DNA of 64,000 nucleotides from JAFGCY01 sp964609245 (lineage in GTDB: Bacteria; 4484-113; JAFGCY01), in contig CAZSSB010000011.1 of NCBI GenBank assembly GCA_964609245.1, forward strand, positions 12,067 to 76,066, read 5' to 3'. Made by a program: the position numbers and the translations under genes. Below the pieces are notes generated by a model, which saw nothing but the letters and a program-made list of their open reading frames with translations, had not been told where the DNA came from and made no database searches. Below are positions 31,643-40,366 of the stretch, piece after piece. How positions within the stretch are numbered: position 1 is the first letter of the stretch; each line of letters begins with the position of its first letter.

Positions 31643-33076
31643 CTAGACCTCGGCCAGCTTGATCCGGGCCCAGCGGCCGCTGCGGAAGCGCAGGAACACC
31701 ATCGTGGCCTCCACGTAGACCGAGATTGTCATGGCCCACCAGACCCCGTCGAGGCCGAGCCCCAGCCCGACTCCCGTGCCGAGGATGTTTTCCAGCGCCA
31801 TGAACGCCGCCAGCGGTATGCGCACGAACCACATCGCGGTGAGCGTCATCAGCGCGGCGGCCAGTGTGTCGCCGCTGCCGCGCAGCACCCCATACATCGT
31901 CATGCCAACGCCGAGCCCCGGCAAGCACAGCGCGATGATACGCAGGAATCCGGTTGCCGCGTCCACGACATCCGGAGCGTTGCCCCCCGTGAAGAGGACG
32001 ATGAACCACTGCGGGAAGAAGAACAGCAGCGATCCGGTACCCCACATGATGACCTCGCTGAACAGCAGGCAGTAGAGCGCGCTGACACGTGCCTGATCCG
32101 GCCTGCGCGCACCGAGATTCTGCCCGGTCAGTGTCGCGGCCGCGATGCTGAAGGCGAAGGCCGGCATGAACGCCAGGCTCTCCGCCATCAGGCCCACCAC
32201 CAGAGCGCTCTGGCCCACAACGCTGTTGGGCAGGAACGTAATCAGCTTAATCAGGGTGAGCCCCGCCAGCGACCGGACCATCACTTGCAACATTCCCGGG
32301 ATACCAATGCGCAGCATCTCCCAGGCCCGACGCAGCGGCGCCTCCAGGATGCTGGCGTCCCACCTTACAGCGCGCTGCCGATTGAGCAGCGCGATCGCTA
32401 CTGCGGTCACAAGCATCGAGGTCAGGATGGTCGAGAGTGCACAGCCCGCCACCTTGTAGGGGCCGATCAGCAACCAGTTGCCAATGAAGTTGGCGACGTT
32501 GGCGACGATCAGCAGCCACATCGGGTAGATCGTGCGGCCCAGGCTGTTGAAGATACTGACGACGGCGAACTGCGCGCCCATACCGGCCAAACCGATGAAG
32601 ATCACGCGCAGGTAGTCCCAAGCGTACTGCCGCGTCAGCGCGATGGCAGCGGAGTCCGTCCCCGGCACCTCGCTGCTGACCATAAACATCACGGGCCGGC
32701 CGCCGATCGCCAGCCCGATTGCCGTAGCCAGCACGCCGATCACCAGGGCGGTGATGACGCCGATGGTCGCGTAGGCGCGTGCGCGCGTGTGGTCCCGAGC
32801 ACCGGTGAACCGCGCCACGTGGGCGGTGATTCCGGTACCCAGTCCGAGGAAGACAGCACTGACGAGCCAGATGCTCTGACGCCCCACGCTGAGGCTGGCC
32901 AGCGCTTCACTGCCCAGCACGCTGATCATCCGCACGTCCACGAAGCCGATCAGCGCCTGCAGGATATTGGTGGCCGTCACCGGCAGCGCCAGCCGCAGAA
33001 TCACGCGCGAGAGTTCAGCTGGACTGCGCCAGTGTGTCAGAGCTGGCTCGGTCGCGCGGCGGGAAGTGTCCCCCAT
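31643..33076 (-). CDS. MATE-family efflux transporter
   Basis: MATE proteins export drugs or metabolites in exchange for Na+ or H+. The 477-residue protein has about 12 membrane segments in two similar halves. Family traits are RLALPVTATNILQALIGFVDVRMISVLG near the start (shown as the first helix, residues 25-52), VGRQSIWLVSAVFLGLGTGI, LGRTIYPMWL and GQNLGARRPDQARVSALY. A possible -10 (TATAGA or TAGTAT) lies 5-8 bases before the ATG. It is downstream of pgpH on the same strand with a 97-base gap. Confidence 0.9.
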   Translation of the reverse strand: MGDTSRRATEPALTHWRSPAELSRVILRLALPVTATNILQALIGFVDVRMISVLGSEALASLSVGRQSIWLVSAVFLGLGTGITAHVARFTGARDHTRARAYATIGVITALVIGVLATAIGLAIGGRPVMFMVSSEVPGTDSAAIALTRQYAWDYLRVIFIGLAGMGAQFAVVSIFNSLGRTIYPMWLLIVANVANFIGNWLLIGPYKVAGCALSTILTSMLVTAVAIALLNRQRAVRWDASILEAPLRRAWEMLRIGIPGMLQVMVRSLAGLTLIKLITFLPNSVVGQSALVVGLMAESLAFMPAFAFSIAAATLTGQNLGARRPDQARVSALYCLLFSEVIMWGTGSLLFFFPQWFIVLFTGGNAPDVVDAATGFLRIIALCLPGLGVGMTMYGVLRGSGDTLAAALMTLTAMWFVRIPLAAFMALENILGTGVGLGLGLDGVWWAMTISVYVEATMVFLRFRSGRWARIKLAEV

Positions 33077-33173
33077 GGCCTTCTATACTACATGACTCAC
33101 ATGGACTCGCGGAGGCCGCAGAGCGCGAGTCTATTTTCGCTGGGAATGGTGAGCCAGCCGGGCGTCGGTGCTA

Positions 33174-35327
33174 TCAGCGATCCCCGGAACTGTCGCTGGC
33201 GGTTGCTGCTCCAGCAGGGCTGGGTGGCCGGATGCCGTTCTGCTCCGCGTAGTGGAACTGAACGGGCGCTGCACGCTCCTCCGGATAGCGGATCCGGCTG
33301 TGTCGTTGAGCCACCAGGATGCGGCAGAACGCCCGCTTAACCTGTTGCAGGTCGCCGATGGTCAGACCGCTGTCAACCAGCTGTTCTTCCTCAAGCTTGT
33401 CGGCCACGATCTTCGCCACGACTGCTTCAATCTCCTCGGTGTCCACTATCCCGCGTGCCCGCACTACTGCCTCAGTAACATCGGCCAGCATCACGACTCC
33501 GCTCTCACGATTCTGTGGAATCGGTCCCTGGTAACGGTAGTCCTCGGGCCGTGGCAGCGCACGTTCGTCCGGCTGCTCCTCGTGCATCTGCTGTGCCTTG
33601 AAGTAGAAGAACCTGATCAGGTAATTCCCGTGGTGCTCCGCGATGAACTGGTGCAACCCCTGCGGCAGCCGCGCCTCCCGCGCCATCTCCAGTCCGTCCG
33701 ACACGTGGTCACGCAGGATCTTGACTGACGTCTCCGGCGGCAGCCCCTGGTGTGGATTCTTGCCCAGATCGTGGATATTCTCGGCGAAGAAGCCGGGCCG
33801 CTTCAGCTTTCCGATGTCGTGATACAGCGCCCCGACTTTGGCCAGCAGCCAGTTGCAGCCGATCTCCTTGCAGGCCTCCTCGGAAAGGTCCGCCACCATC
33901 TCACTGTGCACGTACGTGCCGTGAGCTTCGCGCTTGAGTCGCCTCAGCAGTTCATTCTCCGGATTCGCCAACTCCACCAGCTTGTTCGGCGTGAGCTGGG
34001 CGGTCAGTGTCTCCACCACCGGCAGCAAGCCCAGGGCCATAACGGCCGCCGCGAAGCCCGCAAGCCCGGCGATGACGAACACCTCCCAGTGCAGGGTCTG
34101 CACGCTGATCAGCACCACTGTGGCAGCCAGGACTACATTGACCAGCGCAATCGCGAAGCAGAACCACACCTGATGGCGCCGGGACGACCCCGGCGCGATG
34201 AACACCGTCGGCAGCAGCGCGCCCGCCAGCGTATAGAGCATCAGGTCAGCACCGAAACTCAGTGCCACGCTGAGCACCAGACCCAGCCCCAAGCCCAGGT
34301 ATAGGGCGAAGATCGAGTCGTATACCAGCACGACCACAGTCGTCAGCGCTACCACCGCGAACGCCGTTGCGTAGTAGAAGTAGTTGAAGGGCAGCCTGCC
34401 AAGCACCAGCCCGATCGCCAGGAACAACAGGAACAGCATGCCGATCTGCGTCAGGCTTCCGTTTTCCGCCAGCTGCCGCGCGAAGCGCTGCAGATACAGA
34501 TACCACCACAGCATTGCCGCCAGCAGCACCAGGGCCAGCCCCAGAAACCGGAACATGCCCTGCTTGAGCAGATGCGGCCACAACTCCTGCAGCTGCTCGT
34601 GGACACGGGTGTCGACAACCGCGCCCTCGACGATGATCACGCTGCCCTTCTCGATCACCACCCGAGCCAGCTGCTTCCGCTCGGCGTGCAGGTTGGGCGG
34701 GCTGTACTGCTCCAGATTCGCGGTGAGGAAGTACGTGTAGATGTTCTCAGGCGTAATCAGCAGTTCCGGGATCCCGCCCTGCTTGATTGAGCGAACGTAG
34801 GCCGCCGTGATCGGCTGCTGCATTGCCTCGTCCAGCAGCTGCTCGGCGCTGCTGAACACATGGTTCAGACGATCATCCTGGTAGTTGAGGAAGCTGCTGA
34901 TGATCGTCTCGTGCACGCCGTATTGCCGGCCAAGATTCGCAATACGACTGCCGGATTCGCTGTCGGCCGGCTCCTGCTTCGCGAGGGCTTGCCGCAGTTC
35001 AAAGAAGTCCTGCTTGAAGGACGTGAACCGTGCCAGCGCTTGATCGCGCTTGGCGGTGTCGACGAAGCTGTAGGGTTCGCCCTCGCCGACGTTACCGGTC
35101 AGCTCGGCAAGCTTCGCGCTGTCCTCATACTCGAACGTGACGGGCGCGAAGATCGTGTAGGGGACCACCTGACCAACCTGGAACTGCTGCGGCCAGATCC
35201 GCAGGTGCCCAAACAGCATCGCCAGAGCCACGGCGTAGAACAGCACCACAATCAACCAGTTGCGCCAAGGGTTCTGAGCTCCAATCAGCCCAGACGTCCA
35301 CCAGCTCCCGGCACCTTTATCCGTCAC
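33174..35327 (-). CDS. pgpH: 7TM-HD phosphodiesterase, PgpH/YqfF family
   Basis: PgpH-type proteins degrade cyclic di-AMP. The 717-residue protein starts with one membrane helix, has a large extracytoplasmic region (about 45-275), a seven-helix membrane block (about 280-440), and a cytosolic HD domain (about 460-640). The HD residues are HGTYVHSEMVADLSEEA, ALYHDIGKLKRPGFF (HD pair at about 500), LRDHVSDG, and FIAEHHGN. Start is GTG; TATATC lies five bases before it, so it may be leaderless. It follows phoH by 35 bases, a pairing seen in many bacteria. Confidence 0.9.
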   Translation of the reverse strand: MTDKGAGSWWTSGLIGAQNPWRNWLIVVLFYAVALAMLFGHLRIWPQQFQVGQVVPYTIFAPVTFEYEDSAKLAELTGNVGEGEPYSFVDTAKRDQALARFTSFKQDFFELRQALAKQEPADSESGSRIANLGRQYGVHETIISSFLNYQDDRLNHVFSSAEQLLDEAMQQPITAAYVRSIKQGGIPELLITPENIYTYFLTANLEQYSPPNLHAERKQLARVVIEKGSVIIVEGAVVDTRVHEQLQELWPHLLKQGMFRFLGLALVLLAAMLWWYLYLQRFARQLAENGSLTQIGMLFLLFLAIGLVLGRLPFNYFYYATAFAVVALTTVVVLVYDSIFALYLGLGLGLVLSVALSFGADLMLYTLAGALLPTVFIAPGSSRRHQVWFCFAIALVNVVLAATVVLISVQTLHWEVFVIAGLAGFAAAVMALGLLPVVETLTAQLTPNKLVELANPENELLRRLKREAHGTYVHSEMVADLSEEACKEIGCNWLLAKVGALYHDIGKLKRPGFFAENIHDLGKNPHQGLPPETSVKILRDHVSDGLEMAREARLPQGLHQFIAEHHGNYLIRFFYFKAQQMHEEQPDERALPRPEDYRYQGPIPQNRESGVVMLADVTEAVVRARGIVDTEEIEAVVAKIVADKLEEEQLVDSGLTIGDLQQVKRAFCRILVAQRHSRIRYPEERAAPVQFHYAEQNGIRPPSPAGAATASDSSGDR

Positions 35328-35361
35328 AAGCGGATATACCCCACTGCCAGTCTACTTCTCT

Positions 35362-36261
35362 TCATTCATCCGCACGCTGCTCGAAGCGATCATAGGCGTC
35401 GATGATCCGCTGAACCACCGGATGCCGGACTACATCCCTGCGTGTAAGTTCAACCAGACCCACGTGCGGCTGGGCGTCACGGAGGATGGTCAATGCCTCC
35501 ACGAATCCGCTCCGCTGCCCCGTCTCAAGGTCCACCTGCGTGATATCGCCGGTCACGATGGCACGGCTGCCACGCCCCATGCGCGTCAGGAACATCTTCA
35601 TCTGGCTATAGGTCGTGTTCTGCGCCTCATCGAGAATGATGAAGCTGTTGTTGAGCGAACGTCCGCGCATGAAGGCCAGCGGCGCCACTTCGATTACGTT
35701 GCGTTCCATCAGTCGCCGGACGCGCTCGAAGCGCAGCAGGTCGTTGAGCGCATCGAACAGCGGAATCAGATAGGGATTGACCTTCTCGTATAGCGTGCCC
35801 GGCAGGTAGCCCAGCTTCTCGCCGGCTTCCACCGCGGGGCGCGTTAGTACGATCCGCTGCACGCGCTTACGGCGGAAGTAATCGATCGCCGCGGCCACCG
35901 CCAGGTAGGTCTTGCCGGTGCCCGCCGGACCGAAGCACAGCACCACCTCGTGCTTCTCGATCGCCTGAAGATACTCCTCCTGCCCGGGCGTTTGCGGCTG
36001 GAAGTTGGGCAGATGGGCCAGCGACGGCTCGCCGTTGTGATCGTTGGCCGGCTCGGCGACCGCGGCGCCGACGGCTTCGGAACTTAGCTGCCCGTCATCG
36101 CGGATTGAACGCAGCATCGCCAGCAGCGCCCGCCGGGCTCCTTTGACGTCGCGCCCGTCGCCGGCGATGAACACTTCGAGCCCCTTGGCATATACCTTGA
36201 CGCGGAATTGCTCAGTGACCAGCCGCAGGTTGCTGTCGAAGTCGCCGAAAAGCTCCTGCAT
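35362..36261 (-). CDS. phoH: PhoH-family ATPase
   Basis: PhoH is a cytosolic P-loop ATPase, often tied to RNA metabolism through its neighbours. It has an N-terminal KH-like part, then the PhoH domain with Walker A CFGPAGTGKTYLAVA at about residue 108, VLTRPAVEAGEKLGYLPG, and Walker B FIILDEAQNTT. The ATG at 36261 gives 299 residues and no ribosome site. Homologues usually have extra N-terminal residues; in-frame codons back to a CTG at 36300 read KTDSIELRSRDE, which fits the family, so translation may start upstream at a non-ATG codon. A TAGAAT -10 lies at 36338-36343. The usual ybeY neighbour is absent. Confidence 0.92.
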   Translation of the reverse strand: MQELFGDFDSNLRLVTEQFRVKVYAKGLEVFIAGDGRDVKGARRALLAMLRSIRDDGQLSSEAVGAAVAEPANDHNGEPSLAHLPNFQPQTPGQEEYLQAIEKHEVVLCFGPAGTGKTYLAVAAAIDYFRRKRVQRIVLTRPAVEAGEKLGYLPGTLYEKVNPYLIPLFDALNDLLRFERVRRLMERNVIEVAPLAFMRGRSLNNSFIILDEAQNTTYSQMKMFLTRMGRGSRAIVTGDITQVDLETGQRSGFVEALTILRDAQPHVGLVELTRRDVVRHPVVQRIIDAYDRFEQRADE

Positions 36262-36337
36262 TTCGTCGCGGGAGCGAAGCTCAATCGAATCAGTCTTCAG
36301 GATGTCTTTCGACCTCGATTACTGGGTTGCCGGCTGT

Positions 36338-36343
36338 ATTCTA
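36338..36343 (-). promoter_or_regulatory. -10 box for phoH-pgpH (TAGAAT)
   Basis: TAGAAT on the minus strand gives a leader of about 30-70 bases depending on the phoH start used. Confidence 0.35.
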
Positions 36344-36382
36344 CCATCGTTGAACCGGGAGAGTGTGTGCTCCCGAGCCTGC

Positions 36383-36388
36383 TACACT
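36383..36388 (+). promoter_or_regulatory. -10 box of leaderless UDG gene (TACACT)
   Basis: TACACT stands 6 bases before the ATG at 36395, with no ribosome site between. Confidence 0.5.
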
Positions 36389-36394
36389 AGGTCT

Positions 36395-36958
36395 ATGGCT
36401 GACTCCCCCGGCCAGTTGCTGGCGGACATCGCCGCCGAGGTGCACTCCTGCACGGCGTGCCCGCTGCATGCAACCCGAACCACCGCGGTCCCCGGCGAGG
36501 GGCCCGCGAGTGCCGATGTCGTCTTCATCGGTGAGGCGCCGGGGGCGGACGAGGATCGCGTCGGACGGCCGTTCATCGGCCGCTCCGGCCAGCTGCTGCG
36601 CAGCACGATCGTCGAGCTCGGCTGGCGCGAGGACGAGGTTTTCATCGGCAACGTCCTCAAGTGCCGACCGCCGGGCAATCGTGATCCTCAGCCCGATGAG
36701 GTTCGCGCCTGCCGCCACTTCCTGATGGCGCAACTGGTGTTGATGCAGCCGAAGGTGGTTGTGACGCTCGGGCGCCACAGCCTCAACCTGCTGATCGACC
36801 CCAAGCTGCGCATCAGCAAGATTCACGGCCAGCACCTGGTCAAAGACGGCCAGCTGTACCTGCCAACCTACCATCCCAGCATGATCCTGCGCAACGCGCG
36901 GTTGCTCCCCGAGTGGAAGCTCGACCTGGCCAAGGCCAGGAAACTGGCGGGGCACTGA
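36395..36958 (+). CDS. Uracil-DNA glycosylase, family 4 (Fe-S)
   Basis: This repair enzyme removes uracil from DNA. The 187-residue length is right for family 4. The Fe-S cysteines are visible as CTACPL near residue 19 and as CRPPGNRDPQPDEVRAC further on. The active-site motif is GEAPGADEDRVGRPFIGRSGQLL (residues about 43-65, key GEAPGxxED), and the C-terminal motif is YLPTYHPSMILRN. A longer frame runs upstream over phoH, but the ATG at 36395 gives the family N-terminus and has a TACACT box six bases before it. Confidence 0.93.
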   Translation: MADSPGQLLADIAAEVHSCTACPLHATRTTAVPGEGPASADVVFIGEAPGADEDRVGRPFIGRSGQLLRSTIVELGWREDEVFIGNVLKCRPPGNRDPQPDEVRACRHFLMAQLVLMQPKVVVTLGRHSLNLLIDPKLRISKIHGQHLVKDGQLYLPTYHPSMILRNARLLPEWKLDLAKARKLAGH

Positions 36959-36977
36959 GCGCATCCGCACCTCGCGA

Positions 36978-36983
36978 TATGAT
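36978..36983 (+). promoter_or_regulatory. -10 box of leaderless HAD gene (TATGAT)
   Basis: TATGAT lies 6 bases before the GTG start at 36990. Confidence 0.5.
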
Positions 36984-36989
36984 GCGGGA

Positions 36990-37700
36990 GTGCGGAAGGC
37001 GATCTTCTTTGATCTCGGTTCCACACTCTGGGACGACTATCCCGTAGTGCAACTCACTTGGGAAGTGCTTGAGCGGCTGCTGATGCAGCACGGCATCGCG
37101 GCGTCCCGAGCAGACATCCAGGCCAAGGCTCACGAGATGATCGCCAGCTACAGCCCCTCGCTCAACCGGGCCGTAGTCTGGCAGTACGTCGACGGCGACG
37201 AGCGGAAGTACCAGCAGATCATGGCTGAGCTGATCAAACAGACCAAGGGCCGCTTCGCCGATCCCCGCGAATTCAGCCGGCTCAATCCGCTGTTTCCCGG
37301 CGTGCATCAGCTGCTGGACGGGCTATCGGCGCGATACGCGCTGGCGGTCGTCAGCCAGCACTTCGCTGAAGTCGAGCGCTGGATGGAGATTCACGACATC
37401 CGCAAGTACTTCCGCCATCTGAGCGTCAGCGATGTCGAGCGCCTGTACAAGCCGGATCCCCGCCTGTTCCTCCAGCCCTGCAAAGCCCTGGGCGTCGATC
37501 CACGCGAAGTGCTGATGGTCGGCGACCGGCTCGACAACGACATCTGGCCGGCCAACCGGCTGGAGATGACCACGGTGCGCGTGCTGGCGGATCCGTATCG
37601 CATCCAGCGGCCGCGCTATCCGCGAGACGTGCCGGACTTCACGATTGGACGCATTGCCGACCTGACCGACGTCATCGAGCGGATTGAGGCCCAGACATAG
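36990..37700 (+). CDS. HAD-family hydrolase
   Basis: This is a 236-residue cytosolic phosphatase-type protein of the haloacid dehalogenase superfamily. Motif I is FDLGSTLWDD (nucleophile Asp, with Gly where the second Asp of DxD usually stands), motif II Ser is in LAVVSQHF, motif III Lys is in YKPDPRLFLQPC, and motif IV is VGDRLDNDIWPANR. A helical cap lies between motifs I and II. Loss of the acid/base Asp at D+2 is known in some dehalogenase-type members. Start is GTG with TATGAT six bases upstream. Confidence 0.85.
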   Translation: MRKAIFFDLGSTLWDDYPVVQLTWEVLERLLMQHGIAASRADIQAKAHEMIASYSPSLNRAVVWQYVDGDERKYQQIMAELIKQTKGRFADPREFSRLNPLFPGVHQLLDGLSARYALAVVSQHFAEVERWMEIHDIRKYFRHLSVSDVERLYKPDPRLFLQPCKALGVDPREVLMVGDRLDNDIWPANRLEMTTVRVLADPYRIQRPRYPRDVPDFTIGRIADLTDVIERIEAQT

Positions 37701-37720
37701 GCGCGGGGCGGGTTGTTAGC

Positions 37721-37726
37721 TACAAT
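37721..37726 (+). promoter_or_regulatory. -10 box of the liv operon (TACAAT)
   Basis: TACAAT lies 13 bases before the ATG at 37740, giving a leader of only about 6 bases. Confidence 0.4.
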
Positions 37727-37739
37727 AGTCGCCACGGGG

Positions 37740-39161
37740 ATGGGAGACGGTCCACACATTAGGCGTGCCTCTTTCTTTCGCTGGCCGCTGTTCGCCGCGG
37801 TCTGCCTGATTCCCCTGCTCGTAGGTTGCGACGGTGCACAGCTGACCTTCGGCGGCTTCATCGAGCAGCTGATCCTGGGCCTGATCCTGGGCAGCGTTTA
37901 CGCCCTGATCGCACTCGGCTACACCCTGGTGTACGGCGTAATCAAGCTGATCAACTTCGCGCACGGCGACATCTACATGCTCGGCGCATTCATCGGCTAC
38001 TACATGCTGCGCATCACCATTCGCTGGCTGCACTTCACCGGCGGGGTATCGCTGATCTGGTGCTGGGTAATCTCGGTCCTGGTCTCGGTTGTCGTCTGCG
38101 CCGTTATCGCAGTCGTGATGGAGCGGCTGGCCTACCGCCCGCTGCGCGGTTCCAGCCGGATCGCAGCTTTGATTACCGCCGTCGGCGTCAGCTTCCTGCT
38201 GGAGAACGCCGGTCTGATCGTGTTCGGCCCGAATCCCAAGAGCTACGAGCCGAAGTCGCTTGAAATCTACCAGGTCGAAATGGCCACGGATCCCTCGTTC
38301 GCCGACGCTCGCCGAATCGAGGTGATGGATGCAGCCCAGCGGGTGTTTCCGGCGTCACGCTTCCGCCGCGAATCCTGGGTGCGAGTCCGGCTGGTGGCCA
38401 AGGATGGCACTTCGGACTGGAGCCCGGTGCTGCACGTGCCAGTCGAGCAGCAGCGCGGCTTCACCGAGGGAGACCTGCCGCCGCCGGCCGAGGCCGGGGT
38501 CACTCCAATCCCTTCGCTGGGATACTCGCGCAAGGCCAGCGGCGGGCGCGAGACTGTCGTGGTCAATTGGGAGCGCGGCCGGATTGAGGACATCGAGATG
38601 CGGCCGGTCTTCAGCGACGCCCAGGGCCAGCAGCTAGCGATCATGCTCCCCTTCAAGACCGCCCAGGACACCAACGTGCGCGTACCCGTCTTCAACATCG
38701 TGATCGTGGTGGTAACGCTGCTGCTGCTCTGGGCGCTGAATCAGCTGATCAACCGCAGCATGTTCGGCATCAGCATGCGCGCCCTGTCTTTCGACGGCGA
38801 CGCGGCCAAGCTGATGGGCGTCAACACGGACAAGGTAATCGCCCAGACGTTCGCCGTCGGCGGCGCCTGCGCGGCCGTTGCGGGCAACATGGTCGGCATC
38901 TACAACCAGGCGATCGAGCCGCTGATGGGCATCCTGCCGGGCATCAAGGCCTTCGTCGCCGCCGTGGTCGGCGGGATCGGCAGCATCCCCGGCGCGGCTG
39001 CCGGTGGCATGATAATGGGCATCAGCGAGGCGTTGGTCAAGGGCAACATTCCGGCGCAGTACAGCGCCCTGTCCGACGCCCTGGCCTTCGCGATTCTGAT
39101 CGCGGTGCTGCTGTTCAGGCCGTCCGGGATCTTCGGCAGCGCCGTCAAGGAGAAGGTGTGA
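37740..39161 (+). CDS. livH: Branched-chain amino acid ABC permease LivH with large inserted domain
   Basis: LivH is one of two membrane subunits of the high-affinity Leu/Ile/Val importer family. Family sequence runs from QLILGLILGSVYALIALGYTLVYGVIKLINFAHGDIYMLGAF (residues about 40-82) to LLENAGLIVFG (about 163), and resumes at ALNQLINRSMFGISMRALSFDGDAAKLMGVN (about 337). Between about 167 and 317 lies an extra region; its first half (IYQVEMATDPSFADARRI, WVRVRLVAKDGTSDWSPVLH) looks like a fibronectin type III-type beta sandwich. The protein is 473 residues against about 300 normally. The stop overlaps the livM start as TGATG. Confidence 0.88.
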   Translation: MGDGPHIRRASFFRWPLFAAVCLIPLLVGCDGAQLTFGGFIEQLILGLILGSVYALIALGYTLVYGVIKLINFAHGDIYMLGAFIGYYMLRITIRWLHFTGGVSLIWCWVISVLVSVVVCAVIAVVMERLAYRPLRGSSRIAALITAVGVSFLLENAGLIVFGPNPKSYEPKSLEIYQVEMATDPSFADARRIEVMDAAQRVFPASRFRRESWVRVRLVAKDGTSDWSPVLHVPVEQQRGFTEGDLPPPAEAGVTPIPSLGYSRKASGGRETVVVNWERGRIEDIEMRPVFSDAQGQQLAIMLPFKTAQDTNVRVPVFNIVIVVVTLLLLWALNQLINRSMFGISMRALSFDGDAAKLMGVNTDKVIAQTFAVGGACAAVAGNMVGIYNQAIEPLMGILPGIKAFVAAVVGGIGSIPGAAAGGMIMGISEALVKGNIPAQYSALSDALAFAILIAVLLFRPSGIFGSAVKEKV

Positions 39162-40366
39162 TGATTAATCCGTACTGGGAACTCATCATCCTGCTCTGCC
39201 TGATCAACATTATCTTCGCGGTCTCGCTCAACCTGATCCTGGGCTACAACGGCCAGTTCTCGCTGGGCCACGCCGCCTTTCTGGCCATCGGCGCCTACGC
39301 CAGCGGCTCGCTGACCGCCACCTTCGGCTGGCCGCTGTGGGCCGGCATCCTGATGGCGATCCTGCTGTCGATCGTGGCGGCCGTGATCATCGGCTATCCC
39401 TGCCTGCGCCTGCGCGGGGACTACCTGGCAATCGCCACCCTCGGCTTCGCCGAAATCACCCGAATCGTCGCCAACGCCCTGCCCAAGGAGCAGTTCGGCG
39501 GGCCGACCGGGATGCAGAGCATCAAGAGCTTTGACAAGTACATTCCGCCGACGACGGCGATGAACGGAATCGGCAACCTGATCTTCACGGTCTTGTTCAC
39601 TCTTCTGTTTGTGGGTCTGATCGTCTGGGGCGTCTGGGCCTTTGCGAACTTCCTTGAGCGGCTGCTGATCAAGCGGTTCGACTGGCCTTACTGGCGGTGG
39701 GGGGTCGTCGGGCTGTTCGGTGCTTCCGCCATCGTCGGCGGCAAGCGCCTGTGGGTGGCGTTTCTGGACATCTTCCAGTTTGGCAACGCGCTCAGACACG
39801 TCAGCTTCGACAGCCAGCAGTGGGTGCTGTTCCTGCTTTTCGTGATCGTGGTTGCAGTCGTCACGCTCTTGATCCGCAACTACCTGATCAGTCTGCCGGG
39901 CCGCGCCGTAGTCGCCATCCGCGAGGATGAGATCGCCGCGACGAACCTGGGCGTCAACTGCACCTGGATGAAGCTGCAGAACTTTATGTTCGGCAGTGCC
40001 TTGGCCGGCCTCGCCGGGGCGATGCTGGCCCACACCATCCCGCTCTTCAAACCCACGGACTTCAACTTCTTCAAGAGTGTCGACGTGCTGCTGATGGTCG
40101 TGCTCGGCGGCATGGGCAGCATCACCGGCAGCTTCGTCGGTGCCACCATCATCACCATGCTGCTGGAGGCGCTCCGGTTCCTCGGGCAGTGGCGGTTGGT
40201 GTTCTACTCGTTAATCCTGATCCTGTTCATGATCTTCCGGCCCGGCGGCCTGCTTGGCACCGCCGAGCTGGGCCAGCTGATCCGGGCCAGGGCCGACCGC
40301 GGGCTCAGACGTCTGCTCGGCGATAGGCCGGCTGACGAGTCTCAGGCGGAGGGCAACGATGCTTGA
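39161..40366 (+). CDS. livM: Branched-chain amino acid ABC permease LivM
   Basis: This is the second membrane subunit, 401 residues. It has the family features LNLILGYNGQFSLGHAAFLAIGAYASG, PCLRLRGDYLAIATLGFAEITRI, GRAVVAIREDEIAATNLGVN and FVGATIITMLLEALRFLGQW (given here as separate landmarks). Between residues about 120 and 235 it has a longer than usual segment with two more predicted helices. The ATG overlaps the livH stop and has AAGGAG seven bases upstream. Confidence 0.92.
   Translation: MINPYWELIILLCLINIIFAVSLNLILGYNGQFSLGHAAFLAIGAYASGSLTATFGWPLWAGILMAILLSIVAAVIIGYPCLRLRGDYLAIATLGFAEITRIVANALPKEQFGGPTGMQSIKSFDKYIPPTTAMNGIGNLIFTVLFTLLFVGLIVWGVWAFANFLERLLIKRFDWPYWRWGVVGLFGASAIVGGKRLWVAFLDIFQFGNALRHVSFDSQQWVLFLLFVIVVAVVTLLIRNYLISLPGRAVVAIREDEIAATNLGVNCTWMKLQNFMFGSALAGLAGAMLAHTIPLFKPTDFNFFKSVDVLLMVVLGGMGSITGSFVGATIITMLLEALRFLGQWRLVFYSLILILFMIFRPGGLLGTAELGQLIRARADRGLRRLLGDRPADESQAEGNDA

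Noticed and set aside
36044..36394. A 117-codon N-terminal extension of the uracil-DNA glycosylase
   Set aside because: It runs antisense over phoH and its promoter; the family N-terminus and a -10 box both point to the ATG at 36395.
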